The notes below the pieces were generated by a model, which saw only the letters and a program-made list of their open reading frames with translations, was not told the DNA's origin and ran no database searches. Positions 45,656 to 54,411 of a DNA stretch of 64,000 nt are shown here, piece after piece. A program made the translations under genes and the position numbers. Every line of letters starts with the position of its first letter. Positions within the stretch are counted from its first letter, which is position 1. The stretch is from the NCBI RefSeq assembly GCF_001042595.1, contig NZ_AP012326.1, positions 2,480,001 through 2,544,000 of the forward strand. The letters run 5' to 3'. This DNA comes from Bifidobacterium dentium JCM 1195 = DSM 20436 (GTDB taxonomy: Bacteria > Actinomycetota > Actinomycetes > Actinomycetales > Bifidobacteriaceae).

Positions 45656-47266
45656 ATGGATTCCCGCCCGACGCACTCCAGGCCGGCATGGCTCGATACC
45701 GCCGTGTTCTACGAGATCTATCCTCAATCCTTTGCCGACGCGAACGGCGATGGCATCGGCGACATCGACGGAATCACCGCCCGTCTGGATTACATTCAGG
45801 ACCTTGGATGCAATGCGATTTGGCTGAATCCCTGCTTCGATTCCCCCTTCAAAGATGCCGGCTATGATGTGCGCGACTACCGACTCGTATCCCCCCGATA
45901 CGGTACGAACGCCGATCTGATCGCACTGTTTCACGAGGTACACGAACGCGGCATGCACATCCTGCTCGACCTGGTCCCCGGTCACACCAGCGAAGAGCAC
46001 GCATGGTTCCGTCGTAGCGCCGAAGCCGATCACAACGAGTATTCCGATCGATACATCTGGACGGATTCGTGGATCGCAGGCGGCGACGGGCTGCCGTTCA
46101 TCGGCGGCGAATCACCGCGCAACGGCACCTACATCCTGAATTTCTTCAAATGCCAGCCAGCCCTCAACTACGGGTTCGCCCATCCAAAACATGCTTGGCA
46201 GCAACCCGCCCTGGGACCGGACGCACTCACCACCGCCGACGCGATGGTCGACATCATGCGTTTCTGGCTGTCCCGCGGCGCCGATGGCTTCCGCGTGGAC
46301 ATGGCTGACAGTCTCGTCAAGCATGACGATGACGGCAAGCCCTATACGATCCGCACCTGGCAGTACATGTTCTCGAAGATTCGCCCGGAATTTCCCGAAG
46401 TCGCGTTCGTATCGGAATGGGGACGTCCATGCGAAAGCCTTGAAGCGGGATTCGACATGGATTTCTATCTGGACTGGCGCTGGGACGGCATTCCGAACGG
46501 GTACAACATGTTGTTGCGCAACGTTGACGACCCCTTGAGCCGCGATGGCGACCTGAGCTATTTCAACGCGGATTCTGAGACGCCGATCGCCTCGTTTCTG
46601 GAGCAATATGAGCCGCAGCTGCGCGATGCGGAACGGCTGGGAGGCACGTTTAATTTCATCACCTGCAATCATGACACCGCACGCATCGCACCGCGATTGA
46701 GCGAACGCGAGATCGCCCTGGCCTACTGCACGCTGTTCGCCATGCCAGGCACGCCGTTCCTGTATTACGGCGATGAAATCGGCATGCGATATCTGCCCCT
46801 GACCACCCTGGAAGGGGGTTACGTACGCACTGGCTCACGCACGCCGATGCAGTGGAGCGCAGCAAGTTTGGCTGGGTTGAAGGCCGGAGCTATCGCGCAC
46901 ACGGATGACGAGACCTCCGCCTACCTGCCGGTCGACCCATCCGCCGATGCGCCGACCGTCGCCGAATCGCGAACACGAGATGATTCGCTATGGCGCATCG
47001 TGCACGACATGCTCCATCTCAGAAACGAAACCGAGGCACTCCATGCAAGGGGGACGTTCACGGCATTGAGTCGTGGGCGATTGTTCGCATTCGCGCGGTC
47101 GTCGGGGCCGCAAAGGGTGATTATCGCCGTCAATCCAAGCCGGCACAGCGAACGTTTGCAGTTGCCGGAAGGCGATTTTACCGAAATCTTCCATATCGGC
47201 GATATCGATGTCTCCGGCAACTCTCTGAACATGAGCCTGCAAAGCTTCGCAATCCTACGAGACTAA
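45656..47266 (+). CDS. GH13 alpha-glucosidase / alpha-amylase-family enzyme
   Basis: 536 residues from MDSRPTHSRPAW, with AAGGAG 10 nt upstream; no signal peptide. Barrel motifs: FYEIYPQSFADANGDGIGDI at the start, LDLVPGHTSEEH, GFRVDMADSLVKHD with the nucleophile Asp near 213, FVSEWGRP with acid/base Glu near 253, and CNHDTARI with the third Asp near 338. Region I reads LVPGHT where DxVxNH is usual, that is Gly-His instead of Asn-His. It acts on imported malto-oligosaccharides; trehalose-synthase-like or alpha-glucosidase activity cannot be told apart. Divergent from malE. Confidence 0.88.
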   Translation: MDSRPTHSRPAWLDTAVFYEIYPQSFADANGDGIGDIDGITARLDYIQDLGCNAIWLNPCFDSPFKDAGYDVRDYRLVSPRYGTNADLIALFHEVHERGMHILLDLVPGHTSEEHAWFRRSAEADHNEYSDRYIWTDSWIAGGDGLPFIGGESPRNGTYILNFFKCQPALNYGFAHPKHAWQQPALGPDALTTADAMVDIMRFWLSRGADGFRVDMADSLVKHDDDGKPYTIRTWQYMFSKIRPEFPEVAFVSEWGRPCESLEAGFDMDFYLDWRWDGIPNGYNMLLRNVDDPLSRDGDLSYFNADSETPIASFLEQYEPQLRDAERLGGTFNFITCNHDTARIAPRLSEREIALAYCTLFAMPGTPFLYYGDEIGMRYLPLTTLEGGYVRTGSRTPMQWSAASLAGLKAGAIAHTDDETSAYLPVDPSADAPTVAESRTRDDSLWRIVHDMLHLRNETEALHARGTFTALSRGRLFAFARSSGPQRVIIAVNPSRHSERLQLPEGDFTEIFHIGDIDVSGNSLNMSLQSFAILRD

Positions 47267-47278
47267 GTATGCTTCATA

Positions 47279-47294
47279 TTGCAAACGTTCGTCA
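47279..47294. promoter_or_regulatory. LacI-type operator after the GH13 gene
   Basis: TTGCAAACGTTCGTCA around an AACGTT core, 13 bp after the GH13 stop and 224 bp before malQ. Symmetry is partial. Confidence 0.5.
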
Positions 47295-47381
47295 TAACAA
47301 CCGCGACAAATCAATATGCCAGCCATAGCACAGTCATCATAAACCTATATATCGCAACCATTTTCGACAGCACAACATACG

Positions 47382-47410
47382 TTGAAAACGATAGCATACT
47401 ATGGTACAGT
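47382..47410 (+). promoter_or_regulatory. Candidate malQ promoter overlapped by an operator
   Basis: TTGAAA (47382-47387) and TACAGT (47405-47410) are 17 bp apart. TGAAAACGATAGCAT at 47383-47397 covers the -35 and spacer and recurs with a single change upstream of the alpha-glucosidase gene (51589-51603), so both genes are probably controlled by one repressor. The remaining 47267-47517 gap is gene-free. Confidence 0.6.
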
Positions 47411-47517
47411 AATCGTCATAACGCCTGCCGGCGGCATCGCAGCCTGCCGGCACTCACATAGACAGCGTCGTTGCACAGCATGTAGGCGGACGCATACGAA
47501 AGGGAGACTGAATCAGC

Positions 47518-49683
47518 ATGACAGCATCAACGCAGCACACCGAAAGCGCCGAGCGTATCGCGCGCCCGCTTATCCAGCTGGCCAAAATCAACGGCATCTC
47601 CACCTCGTATATCGACCAGCTCGGCACCTATGTTGAGATCCGCGACGAAGTGCTTGTTTCCGTGCTGGCCGCACTGGGTGTGGACGCATCCACCGAGCAA
47701 GCCATCACCGATTCATACGCCGAGGCCAGGCAGCGCATTGCCGATACGCTCATACCGCCGACCGTGGTGAAGTTCATCGGCAGACCGACCACCATCCCCA
47801 TTCATAACAAGGGCAACGATGTGACGTTGCGTCTTATGCTGGAAGACGGTACGCAATACGCCGAAAACCTGTGCATGCACCTGATGCCGCAAAATGACGG
47901 CTCACTGCAGCTGAATCTGCCTGACGACATTCCCGTCGGCTACCATACCCTACGCGTAAACGCAGGTGAGATGCACGGCGAGGCGACGCTGATCTGCGCA
48001 TCGACCCGCATCGAATTGCCGAAAGCCGTTGCCGAAAAGCAGCGTTGGGGTTGGATGACGCAGCTGTATTCCGTACGTTCCGCCGAATCGTGGGGCGTAG
48101 GCGATTACGGCGATCTGCGAAGACTGCTGAAAGACGCCGCGGAGAAGTCGCACGCCGACTTCATGCTGATCAATCCGATCCATGCGACCGCACCGATCGA
48201 GCCACTTGAGCCTTCGCCGTATCTGCCGGAATCCCGTCGATTCCTCAACGTCACCTATATTCGGCCGCAGGATATCGAGGAGTATGCCAATCTCGATGAA
48301 GTCGACCTGGCCGAGGTCGAACGTCTGCATGCCGAAGTGTCGCCGGCCAACGACGACCCGAATCCGATGGACATCAATACCGCATGGTGGCATAAGCGCA
48401 AGGCCCTGCAACGCATATATGCAGTACCGCGTTCCGCCAGGCGCCAATCGGCATTCGAGGCGTTCAAGGAGGCGTCAGGCCCGGATCTGCGCGCATTCGC
48501 CGCATGGTCGGTGGCATTTGAGGTATGGGGTGCCCCATGGGAGAGCTCTTGGTTCGGCGAGACGAACCGTGATTCACCCGAGGTGGCCACGTTAATGCAC
48601 GAACACGCCGACCTGATGGATTTCGAATGCTGGCTGCAGTGGATCGCCGCCGAACAGGTGACTGCCGCGCAGAGCACCGCACGCGAATCCGGCATGGCGC
48701 TGGGCCTGGTGCAGGATATGGCCGTGGGCGTGCACGCATTGGGCGCCGACGTGTGGTGGAATCCGGAACGTTTTGCCGTCGGTAGCGTGACCGTAGGTTG
48801 CCCGCCCGACTTCTACAACCAACAGGGTCAGGATTGGGGCCAGCCGCCGTTCAATCCGAATTATCTGGAGAAAACCGGTTACGGCGTATATCGCGACATG
48901 GTGCACAACATGTTCTCTCGTGCAGGTGCGGTACGCATCGACCATGTGCTGGGCCTGTTCCGCCTGTGGTGGATTCCGCAGGGCGAAGGCGCGAAGGGCG
49001 GTGCGTATGTTACGTATGATTACGAGGCGATGATAGCGATCCTTACCATCGAAGCCACGCGCGCGAACGGTTTGGTGATTGGCGAGGACCTGGGCACCGT
49101 ACCGGACTACGTCCGCACCGTACTTGCCGATCATGGGCTGCTTGGCTGCATGGTGGAATGGTTCGCGCGCGTGGATGACTCCCCCAACGCCGGTGATCCT
49201 TATGCCGATCCCGCCACGTACCGCAAGTATGCGTTGGCATCCGTCACCACACACGACCTGCCGCCGACCGCCGGCTATCTCGAATTCGAACACGTGAAGC
49301 TACGCGAGCAATTGCATTTGCTATCGGGTCCGGTCGAGGAGTTCCGGGCTTCCGCGGCTGCGGAACGCCAGGCCATGCTCGACCGACTGGTGGAAAGCGG
49401 ATTGGTCACGCCGGACGTCGCCGCCGATGTGGACGGGCATATCCAGGAGATCGTAGAGGCAATGCACAGGATGCTGCTCAGCTCGCCGTCCGTGCTCTTG
49501 CAGGCCGCGCTGGTCGATGGCGTGGGTGAAACCCGTTCACAGAACCAACCGGGCACTTCCAGCGAATACTCCAACTGGCGCGTGCCGCTGGCCGGCCCCG
49601 ATGGCAAGGTCATCCACACCGATGAGGTGTTCGACCTGCCACGCGTTCAATCTCTTGCCGCCATCATGAACGGCGGCAAGTAG
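47518..49683 (+). CDS. malQ: 4-alpha-glucanotransferase (amylomaltase, GH77)
   Basis: 721 residues; AAAGGGAG lies 12 nt before the ATG. MalQ disproportionates maltodextrins, releasing glucose and longer chains for phosphorylase. An N-terminal domain of about 170 residues precedes the barrel. GH77 motifs: WGVGDYGDLRRLL, RIDHVLGLFRLWWIP near 473 (nucleophile Asp), GEDLGTVPDY near 522 (acid/base Glu) and TTHDLPPTAGY near 579 (third Asp). Cytoplasmic. It faces the alpha-glucosidase gene with a 50-bp palindrome between. Confidence 0.96.
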   Translation: MTASTQHTESAERIARPLIQLAKINGISTSYIDQLGTYVEIRDEVLVSVLAALGVDASTEQAITDSYAEARQRIADTLIPPTVVKFIGRPTTIPIHNKGNDVTLRLMLEDGTQYAENLCMHLMPQNDGSLQLNLPDDIPVGYHTLRVNAGEMHGEATLICASTRIELPKAVAEKQRWGWMTQLYSVRSAESWGVGDYGDLRRLLKDAAEKSHADFMLINPIHATAPIEPLEPSPYLPESRRFLNVTYIRPQDIEEYANLDEVDLAEVERLHAEVSPANDDPNPMDINTAWWHKRKALQRIYAVPRSARRQSAFEAFKEASGPDLRAFAAWSVAFEVWGAPWESSWFGETNRDSPEVATLMHEHADLMDFECWLQWIAAEQVTAAQSTARESGMALGLVQDMAVGVHALGADVWWNPERFAVGSVTVGCPPDFYNQQGQDWGQPPFNPNYLEKTGYGVYRDMVHNMFSRAGAVRIDHVLGLFRLWWIPQGEGAKGGAYVTYDYEAMIAILTIEATRANGLVIGEDLGTVPDYVRTVLADHGLLGCMVEWFARVDDSPNAGDPYADPATYRKYALASVTTHDLPPTAGYLEFEHVKLREQLHLLSGPVEEFRASAAAERQAMLDRLVESGLVTPDVAADVDGHIQEIVEAMHRMLLSSPSVLLQAALVDGVGETRSQNQPGTSSEYSNWRVPLAGPDGKVIHTDEVFDLPRVQSLAAIMNGGK

Positions 49684-49693
49684 GATGCATTCC

Positions 49694-49743
49694 ATCGCAG
49701 TGCCGGACCGGTGAGACATGTCTCACCGGTCCGGCACTGCGAT
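49694..49743. terminator. 50-bp perfect palindrome between malQ and alpha-glucosidase genes
   Basis: Positions 49694-49718 are the exact reverse complement of 49719-49743 (left arm begins ATCGCAGTGCCGG, centre GAGACATGTCTC). It begins 11 bp after malQ and would give a 22-bp or longer hairpin in either transcript, so it most likely terminates both convergent genes. No T-run. Confidence 0.85.
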
Positions 49744-49796
49744 TGCTTGGATGAACAGGTCCATGAAACCGACACCGCAATCGGATGCCACATCAC

Positions 49797-51557
49797 TCAG
49801 CCAAGCAGCATCCAGACCGACGTGTCCTGCGGGAGTTCACCGTCATCGGTCAACAAACCGGATTCGGCTATGACCACGCCGCCTTCCGGCAGCTCGACCG
49901 ATACGGCTCCGAAATTCGTGACGGATACGAATCGACGGCCCTTCGTGGCGGGACGGGAATACGCAACCACCGCATCTCCCATATCAAGCAACTCGGCAGA
50001 CGTATCGCCGGTAGCCGTCAGCACGGTCTGACGCAATTTCAGCAGTTTGCGGTACAGCGCCAGCATCGAATCATCATCAGCAATCTGAACGTCGGCGGCG
50101 AAATCCTTGAACCAAACCGGCTGCGGCAGATGTGCATCGGCAACGGCGGAACCGTCCGCATGCGAGACCGGTCCGAAACCGAACGTCGCGCCGGCGATGA
50201 AATCATCATTCCATGGAGCCGGCTCACCACAATCGTCGGCGTTCCACGGCAACGGCACACGGCATCCGTCACGACCTTTGTCGGTGAAGTTGCGGCGGGT
50301 GTTGCGTGGCGTGGGATCCTCAAGACGATCCCACGGAATGTTCGCCACTTCGAACAAGCCCAGTTCCTCGCCCTGATACACATACACGGATCCCGGCAGA
50401 CCGATTTCCATCAGCGCGGCGGCACGAGCACGGCGGGTGCCCACCTCACGATCCTCCGGGTAGGTGCCGCCGTCACGCAGCAGCCAATCATGCGCGAGCT
50501 GATGGAACGGTGCGCCCTTGACCTGTGGCAGACCGTAGCGGGACGGGCTGCGTGGCACGTCGTGGTTGTTCATGACCCACGTGGTGGTGGATCCATTGGT
50601 CTCGGTGGCCGCTTTCAGGCCATCCTCGATGGCGCCGCGGAATTCATCGGCGAACCAGCCCGCTTCGGCGAATTCAAAGTTGAACACTTGTCCAAGCTCG
50701 TCGGTGGAGGCATACATATGCTGAGATTCGGCGCGTACCCAGGCCTCGCCTACTGCGAAACGCGGCGGATCATACTCGTTGAACACGTCACGCCATTCAC
50801 GATAGATCTCATGCACTTCAGGACGATCCCACAGAGGACTCAGACCATGTTCCGGCGGCAGTTGCTTCTGCACCGCCATCGGGTCCATGTCGGCGAGCGG
50901 CACGGAATCGAGATCCTTCGCCAAGCCGTGCGCCACGTCGATACGGAAGCCATCCGTACCGTGATCGGACCAGAATCGCAGGGTCTTCTTGAATTCCTCA
51001 TGTACGTCCGGATTCTTCCAGTTGAGGTCCGGCTGCTCCTTCGCGAACAGGTGCAGGTACCACTGTCCATCCTCCACCTGCTGCCAAGCCGGGCCGCCGA
51101 ACAGCGACTGCCAGTCATTCGGAGGCAGTTCACCGTTCTCGCCACGACCCTCACGGAAAATGTAACGGTCACGTGCGGCCGATTCCCGACCTGCGGCGAG
51201 CGCTTCGAGAAACATCTCATGTTTGTCCGCCGTGTGGTTCGGTACGATATCGACGATTACCTTGATACCGGCCCGATGCGCGGCCGCAGCCATCGCATCG
51301 AAGTCATCCATGGTACCGAGGCGCGGATCCACGTTGCGATAGTCGATCACGTCGTAGCCGCCGTCGGCCAGATCGGATGGATAGAACGGCGACAGCCAGA
51401 TCGCATCGACGCCCAGCTCCTGCAGATAATCCATCTTTTCGGTGATACCGGCGATGTCGCCCAATCCGTCGCCGTTCACATCCTTGAAACTGCGCGGATA
51501 AATCTGGTAGACCACCGCCTGCTTCCACCAATCGTCACGCTGATTGTTTGCAGTCAT
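49797..51557 (-). CDS. aglA: Alpha-glucosidase (GH13, oligo-1,6-glucosidase type)
   Basis: 586 residues from MTANNQRDDWW (AAAGGGG 6 nt upstream). Cytoplasmic hydrolase of alpha-glucosyl oligosaccharides such as maltose, sucrose or isomaltose. GH13 motifs: YQIYPRSFKDVNGDGLGDIA, DIVPNHTADKH, GFRIDVAHGLAKD (nucleophile Asp), AVGEAWVR (acid/base Glu), VMNNHDVPR (third Asp). It resembles the bifidobacterial AglA/AglB enzymes. Operator TGAAAACGATACCAT lies 32 bp upstream, as before malQ. Confidence 0.92.
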   Translation of the reverse strand: MTANNQRDDWWKQAVVYQIYPRSFKDVNGDGLGDIAGITEKMDYLQELGVDAIWLSPFYPSDLADGGYDVIDYRNVDPRLGTMDDFDAMAAAAHRAGIKVIVDIVPNHTADKHEMFLEALAAGRESAARDRYIFREGRGENGELPPNDWQSLFGGPAWQQVEDGQWYLHLFAKEQPDLNWKNPDVHEEFKKTLRFWSDHGTDGFRIDVAHGLAKDLDSVPLADMDPMAVQKQLPPEHGLSPLWDRPEVHEIYREWRDVFNEYDPPRFAVGEAWVRAESQHMYASTDELGQVFNFEFAEAGWFADEFRGAIEDGLKAATETNGSTTTWVMNNHDVPRSPSRYGLPQVKGAPFHQLAHDWLLRDGGTYPEDREVGTRRARAAALMEIGLPGSVYVYQGEELGLFEVANIPWDRLEDPTPRNTRRNFTDKGRDGCRVPLPWNADDCGEPAPWNDDFIAGATFGFGPVSHADGSAVADAHLPQPVWFKDFAADVQIADDDSMLALYRKLLKLRQTVLTATGDTSAELLDMGDAVVAYSRPATKGRRFVSVTNFGAVSVELPEGGVVIAESGLLTDDGELPQDTSVWMLLG

Positions 51558-51588
51558 ACATGACCCCTTTCTCACTGCGATCTGCTTA

Positions 51589-51603
51589 TGAAAACGATAC
51601 CAT
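51589..51603. promoter_or_regulatory. Operator upstream of the alpha-glucosidase gene
   Basis: TGAAAACGATACCAT differs by one base from TGAAAACGATAGCAT before malQ. It is followed by CAATCGTTTGCC (51603-51614), a second half-site, making a possible double operator. Confidence 0.65.
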
Positions 51604-51685
51604 CAATCGTTTGCCGCACAGGTGCGGATCTCCCGCATCCTAGAGGCGACAACGATTGCCAGACTGTTCGAGTAGACTTGCGCCC

Positions 51686-52297
51686 ATGAGGTTTCTTTCA
51701 CCCGATTCCGGCTTTATGCGTGGCCTGAGCGACGCCGTCGACGCGATGTGGATCAACATCCTGATGATCGTCACCAGCATTCCGATCATCACCATCGGTG
51801 CGGCCTTGGCCGCCGGCCATGACACGGCCCGTAAGTCGTTGGCCGGGGAGGGCACGGTGACGCGCAATTATTTCGCCGCGTTCCGCTCGAATTTCATCAA
51901 GACGACCGGCTACTGGCTGATCTTCGGCGTCACCGGCGCGGTCAGCGTCTACTCGTGGATCGTGCTGCAGATCACACCGCTGCTGATTCCGAAATTCGCA
52001 TTGAGCATCGTATGGATCATCGGATTCGAGTGGATTTGGGCATTGCAGGCGCGTTTTGAGAACTCGTTCTGGCGCACGTTGGGCAATGCGTTCGTTTTCG
52101 GCGTGAGCAACATCGGGCATACCTTGGCTTTGGCCGCCATCGATGCGGTGTTTGTGGCGTTGCTGGCAGGCAGTTGGTTCTACATGCCACAGGGCCTGTT
52201 TCTGCTGCTGATCCTCGGCTATGGCACCATGATCATGTTGCATACCCCGATCCTCGAGCACATATTCAGGCGCTACGTCCCCTCCCCCATTCAATAA
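51686..52297 (+). CDS. DUF624 (YesL-like) membrane protein
   Basis: 203 residues from MRFLSPDSGFMRGL. Five membrane segments (ILMIVTSIPIITIGAALAAG first; ALAAIDAVFVALLAGSWFY later). DUF624 proteins are usually encoded beside carbohydrate ABC transporters and glycosidases; their role is unknown. Here it lies between the alpha-glucosidase gene (divergent) and a sugar ABC operon (convergent), which fits the pattern. No clear ribosome-binding site is seen. Confidence 0.85.
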   Translation: MRFLSPDSGFMRGLSDAVDAMWINILMIVTSIPIITIGAALAAGHDTARKSLAGEGTVTRNYFAAFRSNFIKTTGYWLIFGVTGAVSVYSWIVLQITPLLIPKFALSIVWIIGFEWIWALQARFENSFWRTLGNAFVFGVSNIGHTLALAAIDAVFVALLAGSWFYMPQGLFLLLILGYGTMIMLHTPILEHIFRRYVPSPIQ

Positions 52298-52370
52298 CGA
52301 TCGTGGCGCGGAGCTCATGATCCACCTTGTACAACAATCCGGATGTCTCATGAGCTCCGCGCCACGATCG
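52298..52370. terminator. Bidirectional terminator, 23-bp perfect stem
   Basis: Positions 52298-52320 are the exact reverse complement of 52348-52370 around a 27-nt loop, beginning directly after the DUF624 stop and ending 13 bp before the permease stop on the other strand. Confidence 0.88.
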
Positions 52371-52383
52371 GTCGGATTCGAAA

Positions 52384-53226
52384 TCAGCCCTTCACCGCAC
52401 CGGCCATCACGCCTTTGACGATATGCTTCTGGCAGATGAGGTAGAACACGATGATCGGAATGATCGCCATGACCAGACATGCCATCATCGCGCCCATATC
52501 CACCGAACCGTAGCCGCCTTTCAGGTACTGGATGGCCACGGAGATGGTCTTGTACTTGCCTAGGTCAAGGGTCAGGTACGGCAGTAGGTAGTCATTCCAG
52601 ATCCACATGGCCTGAAGAATCGCGACCGATACGATTGAGGGCTTCATAATCGGCACGACGATCTGGAAGAAGATGCGCGGTACGGAGGCGCCGTCGATCA
52701 TCGCGGATTCCTCCAAGGACTGCGGAATGCCTTTGACCACGCCCGTAAAGATGAACACGGCCAGACCGGCACCGAAACCCAGATACACGAAGCACAGGCC
52801 CCACGGGGTGTTGAGCTTCAACATGTCAGCGAGTTTGGACAGGGTGAACATGACCATCTGGAACGGCACGATCATGTTGAACAGGAACAGCGTGTACAGG
52901 AGCTTGGCGGCCCAATTATTCACACGCACGATCCACCATGCGCACATCGACGTGCATACCAGAATCAACGTGACGGAACCGACCGTGATCAGCAGGGTCC
53001 AGCCAAAGCTTGCGAAGAAATTCGTGGTTTCAATGCCACGCGTATAGTTTTCAAGCCCGACGAACGCCTTGCCCGTCGGAATGGAGAACGCATTGCGCGA
53101 AATATATGCCTTCTGCTTGAAGGAGTTGATGAGCACCAATACGATCGGGAACACCCATGCCAGCGAGATGACCGCGAACAGCACGGTCCACAGTCCACCA
53201 TGTTTGACCTTGTCTCCGGAGATCAT
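52384..53226 (-). CDS. Sugar ABC transporter permease, MalG type
   Basis: 280 residues from MISGDKVKHGGLW (GGAGGTGGAGG upstream, 4-bp overlap with the preceding gene). Six membrane segments from LWTVLFAVISLAWVFPIVLV; EAA loop SLEESAMIDGASVPRIFFQIVVP, with Ser in place of the second Ala. Partner of the MalF-type permease before it and probably of the binding protein at 55648-56973. Confidence 0.9.
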   Translation of the reverse strand: MISGDKVKHGGLWTVLFAVISLAWVFPIVLVLINSFKQKAYISRNAFSIPTGKAFVGLENYTRGIETTNFFASFGWTLLITVGSVTLILVCTSMCAWWIVRVNNWAAKLLYTLFLFNMIVPFQMVMFTLSKLADMLKLNTPWGLCFVYLGFGAGLAVFIFTGVVKGIPQSLEESAMIDGASVPRIFFQIVVPIMKPSIVSVAILQAMWIWNDYLLPYLTLDLGKYKTISVAIQYLKGGYGSVDMGAMMACLVMAIIPIIVFYLICQKHIVKGVMAGAVKG

Positions 53227-54077
53227 GCCTCCACCTCCCTGGAAGTCGTGAGTTTGTTCTGAATGATTGCGACCACCGCCACCAAGACGAAGAACAGCAC
53301 GGCCTTGGCCTGGCCGACGCCTTCCCAACCCATGCGCCCGTAGAAGGTGCGTGTGATGTTCATGGCCAAGCCCTCGGACATGTTCGACGGAGCGCCGTTG
53401 GTCAACGCAAGGTTCTGATCATAAAGCTTGAACCCGTTGGTTACGCACAGGAACGAGCAGACGGTGATCGATGGCATCATCAGCGGAATGATGATCCTGA
53501 ACATGGTCTGCGATCCGGTCGCCCCGTCAACGGCGGCGGCTTCAAGCACGTCAGTCGGCAGGGACTGCATGCCTGCGATATAGATGATCATCATGTAGCC
53601 GATCTGCTGCCAACATACCAGGATGACCAAGCCCCAAAATCCGTATGTGGCGCTGTATGTCAGTGCGCGGCCCCAATGGGCGAGGATGCCGTTGAGCAGC
53701 AGCATCCAGATATAGCCCAGGATGATGCCGCCGATGAGGTTCGGCATGAAGAACACGGAACGAAAGATGTTTGAACCCTTGATGGCTTTGGTGAGCATAT
53801 ACGCGATGGCGAATGCGGCCACGTTGATCACGATGGTCGTCACGATGGTCAGCGCCACGGAAAAGCCGAGCGCATGCAAAAATTCCTTATCCGCGAATGC
53901 CTTTTGATAGTTTTTGAGCCCCACGAACTCCGCGTCGGTAACAGTGGTGAATTTGCAGAAGCTCAAATATATACCCATGATGAACGGGATCACGAACCCG
54001 ATGATGAACGCAGCGAACGTAGGTAACGCGAATAGCGCCCACCATTTCCGTATCGCCTTGCCGGTCATGCTGATCAT
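53223..54077 (-). CDS. Sugar ABC transporter permease, MalF type
   Basis: 284 residues from MISMTGKAIRKWW; a weak AGCAGG lies 5 nt upstream and the further upstream codons look non-coding; the Met three codons in is an alternative. Six membrane segments from WALFALPTFAAFIIGFVIPF; EAA loop DVLEAAAVDGATGSQTMFRIIIP. It is separated from its likely binding protein by a LacI gene on the other strand, so it needs its own promoter, in the 54078-54411 control region. Confidence 0.9.
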   Translation of the reverse strand: MISMTGKAIRKWWALFALPTFAAFIIGFVIPFIMGIYLSFCKFTTVTDAEFVGLKNYQKAFADKEFLHALGFSVALTIVTTIVINVAAFAIAYMLTKAIKGSNIFRSVFFMPNLIGGIILGYIWMLLLNGILAHWGRALTYSATYGFWGLVILVCWQQIGYMMIIYIAGMQSLPTDVLEAAAVDGATGSQTMFRIIIPLMMPSITVCSFLCVTNGFKLYDQNLALTNGAPSNMSEGLAMNITRTFYGRMGWEGVGQAKAVLFFVLVAVVAIIQNKLTTSREVEA

Positions 54078-54226
54078 GCGTGCCTGCTTTCTTCCTCCTG
54101 ATTCCGCACTCACGTCAACGTGTCGCGGAATCCCTTTGCAATCATTGGCCTGAGGTGGAAACGTCACTGCTCTGTTCGGTCTCATTTCAGGCGCTCATTG
54201 GCCATGATAAACGTCATGACACTAAA

Positions 54227-54354
54227 TGTCAAACGTTGTCATTTTTGCCTACTTTAACTCATAGATTCAGCAACGTTGTCATATCAGTAGAAGTATTCAA
54301 TATATTGAAATCTCAAAGATTTTGGATTATCAAATTTTTTTGCAAACGTTTGTA
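54227..54354. promoter_or_regulatory. Three LacI-type operators between permease and LacI genes
   Basis: TGTCAAACGTTGTCA (54227-54241), CAGCAACGTTGTCATA (54268-54283) and TGCAAACGTTTGTA (54341-54354), all around AACGTT. They lie in the shared control region of the divergent LacI gene and permease operon; the third is the most symmetric. Confidence 0.78.
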
Positions 54355-54411
54355 AGCCGGCTTTTGCAAAACCTTGCAATACAGTATGCTGAACACTAAA
54401 GAGGTCAGTAT

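Noticed and set aside
49785..51563. 592-codon plus-strand frame opposite the alpha-glucosidase gene
   Set aside because: Antisense to an enzyme with all GH13 motifs; Arg/His-rich, no domain.
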